Assembly: GCA_029204225.1 (NCBI GenBank)
Contig: CM055110.1
Span: 17,863,344 to 17,927,343 of the forward strand
Reading direction: 5' to 3'
From: Diphasiastrum complanatum
Taxonomy: Eukaryota > Streptophyta > Lycopodiopsida > Lycopodiales > Lycopodiaceae
DNA length: 64,000 nucleotides
In this document: one piece after another, positions 11,813 through 22,789 of the stretch
Layout: each line of letters opens with the position of its first letter
How positions within the stretch are numbered: the first letter of the stretch is position 1
Translations under genes and position numbers: made by a program
The notes under the pieces: generated by a model
The model's input: only the letters and a program-made list of their open reading frames with translations
Database searches by the model: none
What the model was told of the DNA's origin: nothing

Positions 11813-12297
11813 TTCAAGACAGTTCTTTAGAGCATGCTTTACGAAAACATAGCAAACAACTTTAATGCACTAGAGCGTCTGTCTGATCAGAGAGTAATTC
11901 ATGAAATGCGTTAGAGATTGTTAGCAGACTCAAGATCACTCACACTCAGCAGTGCGGAGAACAGAGATAAGGGAGAATAACTCACAAAACTCTATTCACT
12001 TCTTCAATCTCTTACATAAGCATAAACTCTTCTCTCTCGATGATCGAGACTGAAGTGTGAGATCAATATATGTTCTACAAGGCGAACAAACACACCTCTT
12101 AAACAATAGGTGCGTCGCTCCCACGAAAGGGTCTAGTTAAGAATTAAACTGAAAATACGTTCAACTATACCATAAGAGGTATACTTGACTATGAGTTAAA
12201 GCTACTCTAGTTTAACATGTCTTTTCATAACTAGTCATTTCGTATGGATGACCTAGTTAAGGGTTATCCAAGGCAATGTCTTTTCCTATTAAAGGTC
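11776..12297 (-). repeat. Right terminal inverted repeat of element C
   Basis: Inverted partner of 9414-9882. The last codons of the gag-like frame and its stop (about 11810) lie inside it, so the gene runs into the repeat as expected for one integral element. Confidence 0.8.
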
Positions 12298-13840
12298 TAG
12301 TCCTTAATTTATAAGGCAAGTACCTAGGAGATATATTCTCGAAAAATAACTTAGGCCTCTTCATGATTTATACTTAACCAGCTCATATCTTCATTTTTGA
12401 GTATATCATGCCATATTTATGTTGATATTCAATTTTTGACATTTGCGTGGCATCACAGACCTTCGATGTGAATAGTCGATTGAAGAACTGGGAAGTTCAA
12501 TGTGTCGGATGAAATCGAAGAGTCAGTTATATGGGCTTTGCCTTTTCCCTTGAGGTTGATAAACTGATCTTCAATAAAGATGACATCTCGGCTAATGAAT
12601 ATTTTCGACTCGATAGGATCGGACAACTCGTAGGCTTGTTTTGAAGTAGTGTAGCTGATGAAAATACATTTGATGCTCTGGAAGTCGAGTTTCTTCCTGA
12701 GATCATGAGGAATCTGTGCATAAGAAGTACATTCAAAAACTCGTAAATTTGATAAAGAAGGTTTGGTACATGTTCAAACTTCGAATGATGTTTTGTCAGA
12801 GAGACCTTTAGTAGGACATTTGTTCTGAATATAGGTTGGTGTTGAAATAGCTTCAGCCTAGAAGGACTTCGAAAGTGTCGCTTGCAATAACATGCACTTT
12901 GCCGATTCGACTAAGGTTCTGTTCTTTCTCTCAACAAGACCATTTGACTAAGGCAAATAGGAGGTTATGTATTGTTTCTCAATGTCGTTGTTAAAGTAGT
13001 ACTCCTTGAATTTGGTGGAGATGTATTCTCCCTCGTTATCGGATCTCAGTGCTTTGATTCGTTTACTAGTCTGATTTTCTACATGCTCTTTGAATTGTCT
13101 GAACTTGATGAAAGCTTCTGACTTCTGTTTAATAAAGTAAATGGTTGTTCTTTTGAAAAATTCGTCAATAAAGGCAATAAAATATTTTGCATCTAGTAAT
13201 GAAAGAGTTTGCATAGGTCACATATATCTGTATAAACAACATCTAATAGACCTTTTGTTGCATGCCTATGGCTTGATCTAAAAGGAATCCTAGTTTGCTT
13301 TCCAAGGATACAGCCATGGCAGACAGGGAGATCGACTTTACCAGAAGGATAGTCGAGATTAAGTACTAGAGATTGTCTTGACATATTCGAAACAGATGTA
13401 CAATTCAAGTGTCCTAGCGATGATGCCATAATAATGCTTTATTGACATGATTAGAGGTTTTCAAAGCTTGACTAGAATCAGAATAACAATGTGCCAATCT
13501 ATATAAGTATCCATGCCTCTTGCCGAGTGCAAGGATCTTATTACTCCTATCGATAATTCTGCATTGGTCAGATTCAAACTCCACCCTATGTCCTAAATCT
13601 GTGATTCTACTTACTGATAACAGATTTGTAGATAGTTTAGGAACATACAAGACTTTTGACAATAGTTTGAATTTATCATATTAAATTTTCATAAATGATA
13701 ATTGCATCCATTCAGCTTGTCTATGATAAGACCAACTTTACTTTGAGAATCCAGCTGGAACTTTAGACTGTCGATGATTTAATTGTCGTTAAGAGAAAGA
13801 TATAGTGCTATGGAAATCAATTCTTTGATACCGAAACAAA
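12298..13840 (-). pseudogene. Copia B gag start, protease end and integrase (broken)
   Basis: The minus strand reads a gag-start-like block (VGLIIDKLNGCNYHLWKF-type, about 13740-13690) joined directly to the protease C-terminus (SKVLYVPKLSTNLLSVSR). Most of gag and the protease active site are therefore deleted. Then come pre-integrase (HHR, LGHLNCTS), integrase zinc cysteines (CHGCILGKQTRIPF), core start (DVVYTDICDL; FIAFIDEFFKRTTIYF), ALRSDNEGEYISTKF, and the integrase-RT linker (ISRDVIFIED at about 12560-12600). Several stops and frameshifts are present. Confidence 0.82.
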
Positions 13841-14467
13841 TTGATTCGAACTGAAGAATAATTTGATATCACGAGAGATATCAAGTATAGAGCTTGCGTT
13901 CTAATATAGACAAGTCGAACTCGAAAATGAACGAACTCGAATGAAAAGTATTCGAACGATTAGAACTTATCATGCGCAGCGGAATAAACTATCTTCCTCC
14001 TTCTTCACGCATGACTACGCCTATCAATTTTGAACAAAAACAATAGTGATAGAAATCATGTTCAATCTTATAATAACTAACTTTGAAATCATTAGTACTA
14101 CAATGATTACGTAGCCAAACATTAAGCATCGAAACATCAGAAAAATAATTTGTCACGAACCATTAGACAAATAATTAGTCGCGAATCACTAGACAAATAA
14201 TTGGATGCGAAGAACTACAAAAATGCATACATTTTGAGATGAAGCTGAACGCAATAAGAAGATAATCTTGATTCAGTATGGAAGCGAAACAGATGTAAAT
14301 GAGTACAACAAGTTGCGGATCGAAGCCGCGTACTCAAAGCTATCTCTGAGCGGCTAAAATGTAAGTCTGAAATTAAGCGCAACTACTGATAAGCAGTAAG
14401 CGCAATAGAAATCTCTAAACAACTCTAAAACTAAGCTAGAATGTTCAAGAGTGTAAAAGCTTGAAGG

Positions 14468-14530
<63 letters not shown>

Positions 14531-14885
14531 CAGAACTAACTATTCGATACTTGATCACAAGATGTTGATCATATTCTGATGCTTGATTCTGAGATGTTGA
14601 AATATGAATAGCTATTTATACTAAGCAATTAGGTCGTCAAAAGCGTTCATCCAGTTGGCTGTGATGTGCTGGCATCCATCCAGTTAGGACTTCTCAGAAA
14701 CTACTTGCTGATGCATTAATGCAAGTCGGTGGCTTTGGTCACAAACAATTTGTCTGTAGAAATGAACGTAAACTGTCATTGTGAGCCGTTTCGAGTAGTT
14801 ATGCAAATTGTGTAAAAACACGAAGAAAAAAGTTGGACGAAGATTAAAATGTTGATTAGTCAATTAGTGAGAGAATAATCCAACA
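13841..14885 (-). repeat. 5' LTR of copia B
   Basis: The outer end is TGTTGGATTATTC on the minus strand at 14885; the inner end is unclear. GGTATCAAAG near 13830 may be a decayed primer site. The body matches 7.4-8.1 kb and 16.5-17.2 kb. It contains an (AG)n tract at 14471-14528. Confidence 0.75.
14471..14528. repeat. (AG)n microsatellite, 58 bp
   Basis: AG repeat inside the 5' LTR of copia B, at the position equivalent to 7964-8058. Confidence 0.97.
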
Positions 14886-14890
14886 GTGCT

Positions 14891-15517
14891 TTACATTGAG
14901 TTGGGGAACATTTGCTTTCTCATCTTTCTGCATCTTAATGCCACCCTTTTGTTCTATCTTTTTCTGCCTAATTTGAGGTCGAATGTTGGAATTTGCACGC
15001 TCTTAAGCTAGATTTTCATTTACATGTACATAAGTAACAACATTATGGTTAATTTTTCTAATCAGCCTAATTCTCTAGTGTTGATTTAAACTAGCAACAG
15101 AGGTGTTCCCTGCTGCAGGTGTACCTCATTGAAAAATATATCAAAACTTTCTTATTTAAACCGCTGCTAGTTGGCTGGATTTTTAGAAAAAAGTACTTTC
15201 TTTTGGATTTCTGGCCCTATGTAAAATGATCTCCCCAATCTGTTGGCTGCACTGAGACAGTCTACGTATTAAAATAGGACCTTTCAGACTTACTTTATGA
15301 AATGGTAGTACAAGGGTTGATTCAGTACTATGGCATGGGGGTGACACTGTCTCTTTTACAAGAATAGTGGCTTCGGGTCTACATTCCATCTCTATTACAT
15401 ACTTGTTCAATTTAATTGTCTAGTTACAAGAAACAATTGGTTTGGTTTTTGTTTTACTTTGGGTTATGAAGTAAAACACACCATTAGCATCGGTACTATA
15501 ACATGGGCCCATGGTCC
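14891..15517. other. Unassigned spacer
   Basis: AT-rich flank of copia B. No coding domain, repeat or boundary was recognised. Confidence 0.5.
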
Positions 15518-16510
15518 TTTTTTTTTCGAAAGCTTAAAGCAACTAGTATATTTTCACAAATGTACAAGTACAAAAAATGGCAACCCAAGGCCGAGTCAAT
15601 AAAAGAGTTCAGTCGAACCTCTTATATAGCCACATCAGCACACCACACAGGGAGATAGTCCAACTATCTAGCTAGCATACATAAAAAAGTAGCCATACGA
15701 ATACAAGCTGCAACTGTTAGAGTGGAAACATTCTGTGCCAACCAAAGCTTCCACAATATCGACAACCTACAAACATGCCAAAGGGTGAGAGGAGCGATTT
15801 GTGATATGTGAATCACCCAGCAGAATGGTGGTAATGTTCAAAGAGAAGGTAAAACCCAGTGAGGAAGCAAGCGAGCAAGCTCAGTCCATAGATCTCATCG
15901 ATAGTAAAAGAATAAATGCTCAACCATTTCTTCTTCCAACTGGCAAATGGGGTAGAGCCGATCATTCAAGAAGGGCCATTTAGACAACATGGGAAGCGAC
16001 TTGGTAATAATGCAGTAAGCAAGGTAGCGAAGCACCCTGATAGGGAGGGAGCGAGTGACATGAAGTATTTTCAATGAAAGGGAATGGTGATGCAAAACAG
16101 ACCAAACGGAGTTAAAAAAATCAAGAAAAAAAGAAGGGTTATGCTGACGGTGAAGAGCAGTATAGATGAGGAGAGAATGGTCAAGAGGAGACTCCCAATC
16201 GTCAAGGATGAGAAAAAGAGAGAGGGAGTGAGATGCACAGGGATTGTAGAGGAAGAAGCGAGGAAGAGTAGAGTACGCTCATTGGAAGAGAGAACAATAG
16301 AGGGCAACGCCTGGCAAGGTGGGACATGGACAATCTAGCTAATGAGAAGGCCTTTAGAAGCCAAGGACAAGAAAAAAAGAAGATGGGAGGAAAAAAGATA
16401 GAGTGGGCACCAGGGTAAAAAAGGGAAGAAGTCCAAATGGACTCATCCGGTGGAAGATGTGCAAGATCAGCCCAAGACAACAAGGCACAAAAGTTGAGAA
16501 ACAAATGGGC
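15518..16510 (-). pseudogene. LINE 3' end with zinc-binding RT domain and poly(A)
   Basis: The minus strand encodes fragments of the zinc-binding region found after reverse transcriptase in plant LINEs: ADLAHLPPDESIWTSSLFY, LTRSLPIRVLRYLAY-like, then KWPFLNDRLYPICQLEEEMVEHLFFYYR, where the usual final Cys is Tyr. Frames are shifted. On the minus strand the unit ends in nine A residues (T tract at 15518-15526), consistent with target-primed retrotransposition. Its upstream end is cut by the LTR of copia B4 at about 16511. Confidence 0.7.
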
Positions 16511-17173
16511 TATCCAAAAGAGGTGTGTAGAAGATAGGTCGAAACTCGAAAAGAAACGAATGAAAATAATTTGAGTGTTTAGAAAGAAAACTTTTCGTGC
16601 ATGGCAGAGTAAACTATCTTCTTCTTTCACAATACATGACTACGCCTATCAATTTCAAACAAAATCACGTTTGAACTTATAGTAACTAACTTTGAAATCA
16701 TCAGTACTACAATGATTACGTAGCCAAAAAATTAAACATTGAATTATCAGACAAATAATTTGTCGCGAATTATTCGCGAATCAGTCACAAAACACAAGAC
16801 AAATAACTAGTCACGAAGAACTACAAAAATGCATACATTCTGAGACGAAGCTGAACGCAATAAATGATAGTATTGATTCAGTATGAAAACGTAACAATAA
16901 ATGAGTACAATAAGTTGCGGATCGAAGTCGCGTACTCTATGCTATCTCTGAGCGACTAAAATAAAAGTCTGAATTAAGCGCAATGCTAATAAGCAGTAGC
17001 ACAATAGCAATCTCTAAAACAACTGTAAGAAGTGAGCTAGAATGCTCAGGAGTGTTCAAGCTTGCAGCTATTCAAATGCTTCTTTTGATAATTCTGATAA
17101 TGAAAATTAATCTAAACAATGGATGAAGATTAAAACCGATTAGTCGATTGGTAAGAAGGAGAATAATCCAACA
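16511..17173 (-). repeat. 3' LTR of copia B4
   Basis: The outer start is TGTTGGATTATTC on the minus strand at 17173, directly after the purine tract. It matches the B LTRs but lacks the (AG)n tract, so the microsatellite arose or expanded after the copies diverged. Confidence 0.82.
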
Positions 17174-17249
17174 CTCCCCCTTAATCTGAATCCTTGAATG
17201 TCTTTACCTTCAAACTTAGTTCTACAATGAATCTTCTATGTGCTTCCAA

Positions 17250-18389
17250 ACTTAATGCTTTGGTAAAAACCTCTGCTGTCATATCTTGCGTTCTAAAGTA
17301 CTACAATCTGACCTCTTCATTGAGAACTTTGCTTCTGACGAAATGATACTTCAGTTCAATGTGCTTACTCTTGGAATGAGATCTAGGGTTGGCTGATAAA
17401 GCAATGGCACTTTGATTATAACAAAATAATGTCGTCAGAGCATATTGATTCAGACCGATATCTGAGAGTAGTTTTCTCAATCAAATTGCTTCCTTTGTAG
17501 CTTGAGAGGCTATGATATACTCTGATTCAGTGGAAGATAGAGCTATTGAAGATTGCTTGCGAATGTTCTAGGAAACTGGACCATTGTTGAGGAAGAATGT
17601 AAATCCGAAAGTGGATTTACGAGTGTCTACATCTCCTGCCCAACTTGCATTTGTGTAACCACTGAGTAAATTGAGTTTGTCGTTGCCGACTATTCCATAA
17701 CAAATGCAAATGTCCATAATAGCTCGAAGATATCTCATGACTCTGATAAATGTGTTACACCAAGATTATTCATAAATTGACTGAGAGAGCTGACTGCAAA
17801 AGCTATGTCTTTATGGTGTACATAAGAGATTCTATAAAAGAATGGTAAGGATACTCATGCATCTGCTGCTTCTCATGAATTGTTTGAGGACACTGGTTCT
17901 TTGACAATTTGAGTCTTGGTCCCATTGGTGAGAGAGCTAACTTGCAATTCATCAGATTATATCTGACCAAAATGTTGTACTAAGGAACTGGAAAGTTCAA
18001 TGCATCAAGACATGTTTAAAACAGATGCATTGAAATTAATCTTCGATGAAGATGACATCCCGGCTAATGAATATCTTCGACTTGATGGGATCGAACAACT
18101 TGTAGGCTTGATATGAAATAGTGTAGCTAATGAAAACAAATTTGATACTCTAGAAGTAGAGCTTCTTCCTGAGATCACAAGGAATTTGTGCAAAAGCACT
18201 ACATCCAAAAACTCGTAAGTTTGATAAAGAAGATTTCATACCTGTCCAAACTTCAAATGGTGTTTTGTCTGAACTTTAGTAGGACATCTAATCTGAATAT
18301 AGGTTGATGTTGAAACAGTTTCAGTCTAGAAGCACTTCAGAAGTGTCGCATGTGATAACATGCACTTTGCCAATTCAACTATGCTCTGT
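17250..18389 (-). pseudogene. Copia B4 integrase end, RT and RNase H remnants
   Basis: The minus strand reads SSLSNLRVFGCSAFAQIPCDL, a stop, IKFVFISY, a join into NILVRYNLMNCKLALSPMGP, then the RNase H region with SQP-ISFQE-AH blocks. Most of RT including YVDD is deleted: the linker is joined to the RT C-terminus near 17970-18000. Multiple stops are present. Confidence 0.75.
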
Positions 18390-18391
18390 TA

Positions 18392-19945
18392 TCCAGCATT
18401 ATTCAAAGCAAAGAACCTTCGACTTATGGTGAAGCGAAGGATAATGACATTTAGATCAAGGCCATGGGAGAGGAGATGGAGTCAATTGCTAAGTATAGCA
18501 CATGGGACTTAGTAGAACCACCAGTTGGCAAGAAACCCATTGGTTGCAAATGGGTATACAGAACTAAGTACCATGTAGATGGAAGCATAGCAAAGCACAA
18601 AGCAAGATTGGTAATCAAAGGGTACGCACAAAATAAAGGCATTGACTATGAGGAGACCTTTGCGCCGGTGTGTAAGTGGAATACTCTACGTCTACTTATT
18701 GCTTTAGCTTCACATTTTGGTTGGCCTTTGCATCAGATGGATGTGAAATCTACTTTTCTAAATGGTAAGTTAGAAGAAGAAGTGTTCATGGATCAACTTG
18801 AAGGCTTTGTAATGAAAGAACAGGAAAATAAAGTATGTCGCTTGAAGAAAGCGCTTTATGGTCTTAAACAAGCACCACGTGCGTGGTATAGCAGGATTGA
18901 TGCCTACTTTCGTTCAAAGGGGATGGTGAGAACACATTCTGATCCAAATCTATATGTCTTATGCTTTGATGGTATGGTTGCTTTGATTGTTCTTTATGTT
19001 GATGACTTGATTAATATGGGAAATAATCAAGAGATGATAGACATGATCAAGAAAGACCTCATGGAACAATTTGAGATGACGGATCTCAGCCTGATGCATT
19101 ACTGCCTTGGAGTAGAAGTGTGGCAAAAAGGACATGAAGTGGGTTTAACATAGGTGAAGTATGTCAAAGAGTTGCTGCACAGGTTTAGGTTGCAGGATTG
19201 CAAACCAGTAAACACTCCTATTGAACCAGGTAAAAAGCTTTCTAAGCTTGATGAATCACAGTCATTTGATGCTACGCTATATAGACAGTTAGTAGGGAGC
19301 TTGATTTACCTTACCACAACTAAACCAGATATATGCTATGCTGTTGGCATTGTAAGTCAGTTTATGGCAGCACCTACGGAAACGCATTGGAAAGCAGCTA
19401 AACGCATTCTGCGTTATGTGAAAGGCACTTCAGAGTATGGCTTGATTTACAAGAAGCATGATGGTTTACCTGAGTTGTATGGCTATGTGGATGCGAACTG
19501 GGGAGGTGACTATGATGATCGTAGATCCACCACAGGATATATATTCCAGTTTTGTGGTAATTGCTTTTGCTGGTCTAGTAAGAAGCAAAGTACAATTGCT
19601 CTTTCCACCACAGAAGCAGAGTATAAAGCAATGTGTAGTGCTGCACAAGAAGCTATATGCTTGAGACAAATCTTGGAAAAAATTGGCATGAAGCAGAAAA
19701 ATCTCACGACTTTACATAGCTACAGTCAGAGTGGCATTCAGCTAGCAAAGAATCCAGTGTTCCATGCGAGAACTAAACACATTGAGATTCAATATCACTT
19801 CATACGTGAGAGGCTGCTGAGTCGTGAAATTCATGTTGTTCATTGCAGCACAAAAGAACAACTAGTTGATATTTTTACTAAGCCACTTACTGGAGAAAAA
19901 TTTGATAAGTTTAGATCAAAACTTTCTGTACTTAAAGTTTGTTGA
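18392..19945 (+). pseudogene. Copia A2 reverse transcriptase and RNase H (one stop in RT end)
   Basis: RT blocks include WDLVEPPVGKKPIGCKWVY, HKARLVIKGYAQNKGIDYEE, LHQMDVKSTFLNG, CRLKKALYGLKQAPRAWY and the catalytic LYVDDLINM with both aspartates intact. A TAG at 19151-19153 replaces the CAG (Gln) of A3. RNase H then continues open from 19154 to 19945: PDICYAVGIVSQFM, DANWGGDYDDRRSTTGY, STTEAEYKAM, and NPVFHARTKHIEIQYHFIRE, ending VDIFTKPLTGEKF. One residue of the CDNQSA motif is changed (HSYSQSG). A TAG near 18452 also precedes the first Met of the RT frame. Confidence 0.88.
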
Positions 19946-19989
19946 CTTTAAAGTTATGTATATGACTGTATAAAAAGTGAGTCTACTTT

Positions 19990-19998
19990 AAGGGAGAG
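19990..19998 (+). other. Polypurine tract of copia A2
   Basis: AAGGGAGAG directly before the 3' LTR; the expected primer for plus-strand DNA synthesis. Confidence 0.75.
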
Positions 19999-20274
19999 AG
20001 TTAGAATTAAAGTTAGAATCACTGTGTTACTATACTGTGGGTCCTATCAGTGGATAAGGATCAGTTGGCCTCGCCACGAGGCAAGTCGACGGGACACGCG
20101 TCCCGCCAACGGCAACTTGGGTCATGCATGGGTTGCCTGAGTGAACAACTATATGTACAATGTAATTTCATTTTAAGAAGTACAGTTGCTATGTGAGCTT
20201 GCTGAGGAGAGTGATTTTCTGTCTGTGTTACTGTGTAGCATGATCTGTGTTCCTGTGCAAAGCAAATTCTAAGT
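19999..20274 (+). repeat. 3' LTR of copia A2
   Basis: About 276 bp, matching the inverted LTR at 6259-6527. Differences are few. The right flank begins GTTTT, one mismatch from the GTTCT flank of the partner LTR. Confidence 0.9.
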
Positions 20275-20279
20275 GTTTT

Positions 20280-20720
20280 TTCATGCAAGGGGATTCGCAC
20301 GCTTGGGAATGTTGTTGTTGTCGATCCTTCACGGCATGACCTCCTTCACCGTGTTTCAACTACTATAGGTGTCGCTGCTTCTCATGCGACTCAAGATAAA
20401 GAGCAGAATTATTCACATCGCACTCCTGGAAAAGATTTCATTCCTTTTGCCTTGAAAACTTTTGAGTGCCTGCATAAGAAATTCGATGATTTTCTATCAT
20501 CTTGTGCAAGTTTTGCATCGAAGCTCCAAGAGTGTGGTGCCTCACTTTTATCTATCATTACGTGTTATGATCGTTAACGAGTTTCCACCACTTAAGCACT
20601 TGCAATACTTCGATGTCCCATAGTTGCAGGAACGGCTGCTTCATAGCTTCCTGCACTACCTAACCTTCCAACTATCTTAGCTAACGACTTACATCAAACA
20701 ATAAGCTTTTTAGAGCTACT
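20280..20720 (+). pseudogene. LINE-like RT C-terminal region, second half
   Basis: Reads (S)CKGIRTLGNVVVVDPSRHDLL, then THDQKEQNY-like residues and GKDFIPFALKTFECLHKKFDDFLSSCASFASKL, with a stop near 20575 and further decayed codons after it. This block follows the RQVDHVL block of the fragment at 6528-7015. Removing copia A and one target-duplication copy joins them in frame. Family assignment is from memory of similar plant proteins; the junction itself is read from the sequence. Confidence 0.7.
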
Positions 20721-22095
20721 TTGTGAGATTGTTGCTTTGTTATAGTTGATGTACACTATCTTAATTAACCTTATGGCCTTAACACTTTCTACATGCATTC
20801 CTTTGTATGGGTTTCCCATCTTTTATTTATTAATAAAACATTTATTAATAAGAACCGAAAGTTTATTTCATTCTTAAGAGAAAAACTACAAGCAAAACAA
20901 ACTAGGTCACATCAAAGTAAAAAAAACAGCAATATAAGAAGTAACCATATGAAGTAGCAACCCAAGCACCAACCTCAAGAAAGAAGAAACGGAGGCTTAG
21001 AGAGCAAGAACCCCAGTGACAGGCAGAAGAACGCGACAGAAGATTGATAGCAAAGATGAATGTTAGGATGGAGTGGCTGTTGGCTCACTATCACTACTAC
21101 GGAGCAGTGCCAAGAGAAAACGAGGCCATAGCAACAAGCAAACTCAGGAGGACGAGGAGAGAGAGGAGTACACCAACGAAAAGAAAAGGGGCAGAAAAAA
21201 TCTTTTTTTGTAACAAAACCAAAAAGGACCGGGACAAGCAAGCATAACGAAAAAATTAAGAGCAAGACTCAAAACATGCCGAGGAACCCAAGTACTAAAC
21301 CGAACATAAGCAAGGATAGAGGGGTAAAGTCATTGCAATACAATAAAACAGCAAACAATTAACTATGGTTAGAAGAGAAAGTATACAATCGAACCAAAGA
21401 CAGAAGTCAGACCATAAAGAGGAATGTAAAGTAGAAGGACATTAGCTAAATAGTATCCAAAAAATACAACCAGATGGCAATTCTGAAAACTACAAGATTA
21501 ACAGAACACCCGAGTAGTAGCTTGTCATAACGTAGCTTAGTATAATCACGAATAAAAGGTACTGTATATGGTCCTTTTGAGGCTAAGCCATCAGATGAAA
21601 AAATAGTTTCATGAACCTGATGAGCCTCCATAAACGGTAATGAACTTATGCCACGCTATATATTAAAGTTCTTCCATCAGCTAATTAATCAAAAAGCAGC
21701 TTTCAGTATATCGTGGAATCAATCAAGACACAAATTTCTTATCATGCCAATAAATCTCATAGTAAAAAACCAAGTAAGAAGTAATCTCCTGCTCAAAGAC
21801 CAGGAGACTAGCATGACGGCATTCACGAAGCTCTTCAGACCATAGAGACTAATGGAGTGTTACAGTATCAGAGTGCTGATGATGACTCCTTGAGTCTCCC
21901 ATAGAAGGCAGGGATGTTTATAAACAACTCCCACTCAAGAACCAGTTATGGCATTTTCTCAGCAATATTCTCTTCCAGTCATGTAGTTACAAAGCAATGT
22001 TAGTTTGGCAACTATTTAAAAACAAATGCTCTAACATAATCAAGCCAACCTCACAACAAGCACAAAATATAAGCAAAAAAGTAATTCATACAAAA

Positions 22096-22096
<1 letters not shown>
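20721..22096. other. Anonymous AT-rich region
   Basis: No domain recognised on either strand. Short frames (for example minus 20975-21265) look like chance or very old LINE remnants. Confidence 0.5.

Positions 22097-22167
<71 letters not shown>
22097..22167. repeat. Compound (TG)n(AG)n microsatellite
   Basis: TG run 22097-22130 followed directly by AG run to 22167. The same TG-then-AG arrangement occurs at 36659-36842. Confidence 0.97.
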
Positions 22168-22171
<4 letters not shown>

Positions 22172-22434
22172 GCGAGAAAAATAATGACTATCATATCGAT
22201 GGTCTGCTTTCCACTCTCTCCCCAAAAAAAATTGCAAAAAAAGGTCAGATAACATCCATTGTGTTGTAGTGCATCATGAAACTTGCATTCTGAGCTTCTC
22301 ATTCTTAATCATTTTAGACAAAAAATCTCACCTCTTCCAATGTAATCAAGAAAAAGCTTTTCTCATCCAACAACAAAAAAATAAACTTCTTCAATGTCTC
22401 AAAAAGCTTCACTCATCATCATTGTCGCACCAAC

Positions 22435-22518
22435 AAAATTTCTCACATGACCACTCCCTTTCACGCTCTCATCTACAAAATTTCTCACATGACCACTCTC
22501 TTTCACGCTCTAATCTTT
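22435..22518. repeat. Two-copy 42-bp tandem repeat
   Basis: AAAATTTCTCACATGACCAC starts both copies (22435 and 22477); the copies differ at only a few bases. Confidence 0.9.
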
Positions 22519-22789
22519 CATTAACGCGAGTTTAATAGAGATGAGCAATGGTTTTGCAAGGTCACGTTTGTGAGAGGTACAAATTCTCGACATTTTCTTT
22601 CTATTGCAAAACATGATTTTTTTTTTTCCCTTGGGAGAGGTTGTCTTATAATGACTCAAGTGGCGTAATGTCATTTTGTCATATGGCCCATCTATTGGCT
22701 ATTGGCATGGGTGAGATGCCGTCCTATGGCCTTTTGTAATAAGCAAAGCAATTAAAGAGAGGCAATTTGAAGGCCAATTGAAAATACAT

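Larger units (their letters stand above)
9414..12297 (+). mobile_element. Element C: gag-like gene between long terminal inverted repeats
   Basis: A 2.9-kb unit inserted between the integrase and RT portions of copia B. Its two ends are inverted copies of each other: about 9414-9882 pairs with about 11776-12297. They share, for example, AAAAGACATTG, AACCCTTAACTAGGT and GCATGCTCTAAAGAACT in opposite orientation. Between them are a leader of about 440 bp and a gag-like reading frame (10325-11812) whose stop codon lies just inside the right repeat. No reverse transcriptase, integrase or tyrosine recombinase is seen. A second copy of the left end plus leader is at about 30400-31390. A target duplication could not be resolved. 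Confidence 0.7.
16511..18389 (-). mobile_element. Copia B4: 3' part of a second B element
   Basis: In minus-strand order: integrase C-terminus and linker (18389 to about 18010), RT C-terminus and RNase H (about 17970-17290), polypurine tract (GGGGGAG, 17174-17180) and 3' LTR (17173-16511). It is cut at 18389 within integrase, next to copia A2 in opposite orientation; this is the right breakpoint of the proposed inversion. Fragment B1 (2512-3255) supplies the missing upstream portion if the interval is flipped, less about 0.48 kb. Confidence 0.8.
18389..20274 (+). mobile_element. Copia A2: 3' half of element A (RT, RNase H, 3' LTR)
   Basis: Begins in the integrase-RT linker (SIIQSKEPSTYGEAKDN-like, about 18392) and runs through RT and RNase H to a purine tract (19990-19998) and 3' LTR (19999-20274). 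The sequence is closely similar to A3 at 55.35-56.2 kb. The 5' half is A1 at 3257-6527, inverted. Confidence 0.87.

Noticed and set aside
9414-12297. Element C as an ordinary LTR retrotransposon with direct LTRs
   Set aside because: The two ends pair in opposite orientation over more than 450 bases, so they are not direct repeats in this copy.
9414-12297. Element C as a proven DIRS element
   Set aside because: No RT or tyrosine recombinase is present. Inverted termini alone do not establish the class.
22431-22535. Repeats with spacers resembling a CRISPR array
   Set aside because: Only two tandem 42-bp copies with no spacers, in a plant genome. The other tandem blocks at 26.8-27.5 kb have the same problem.
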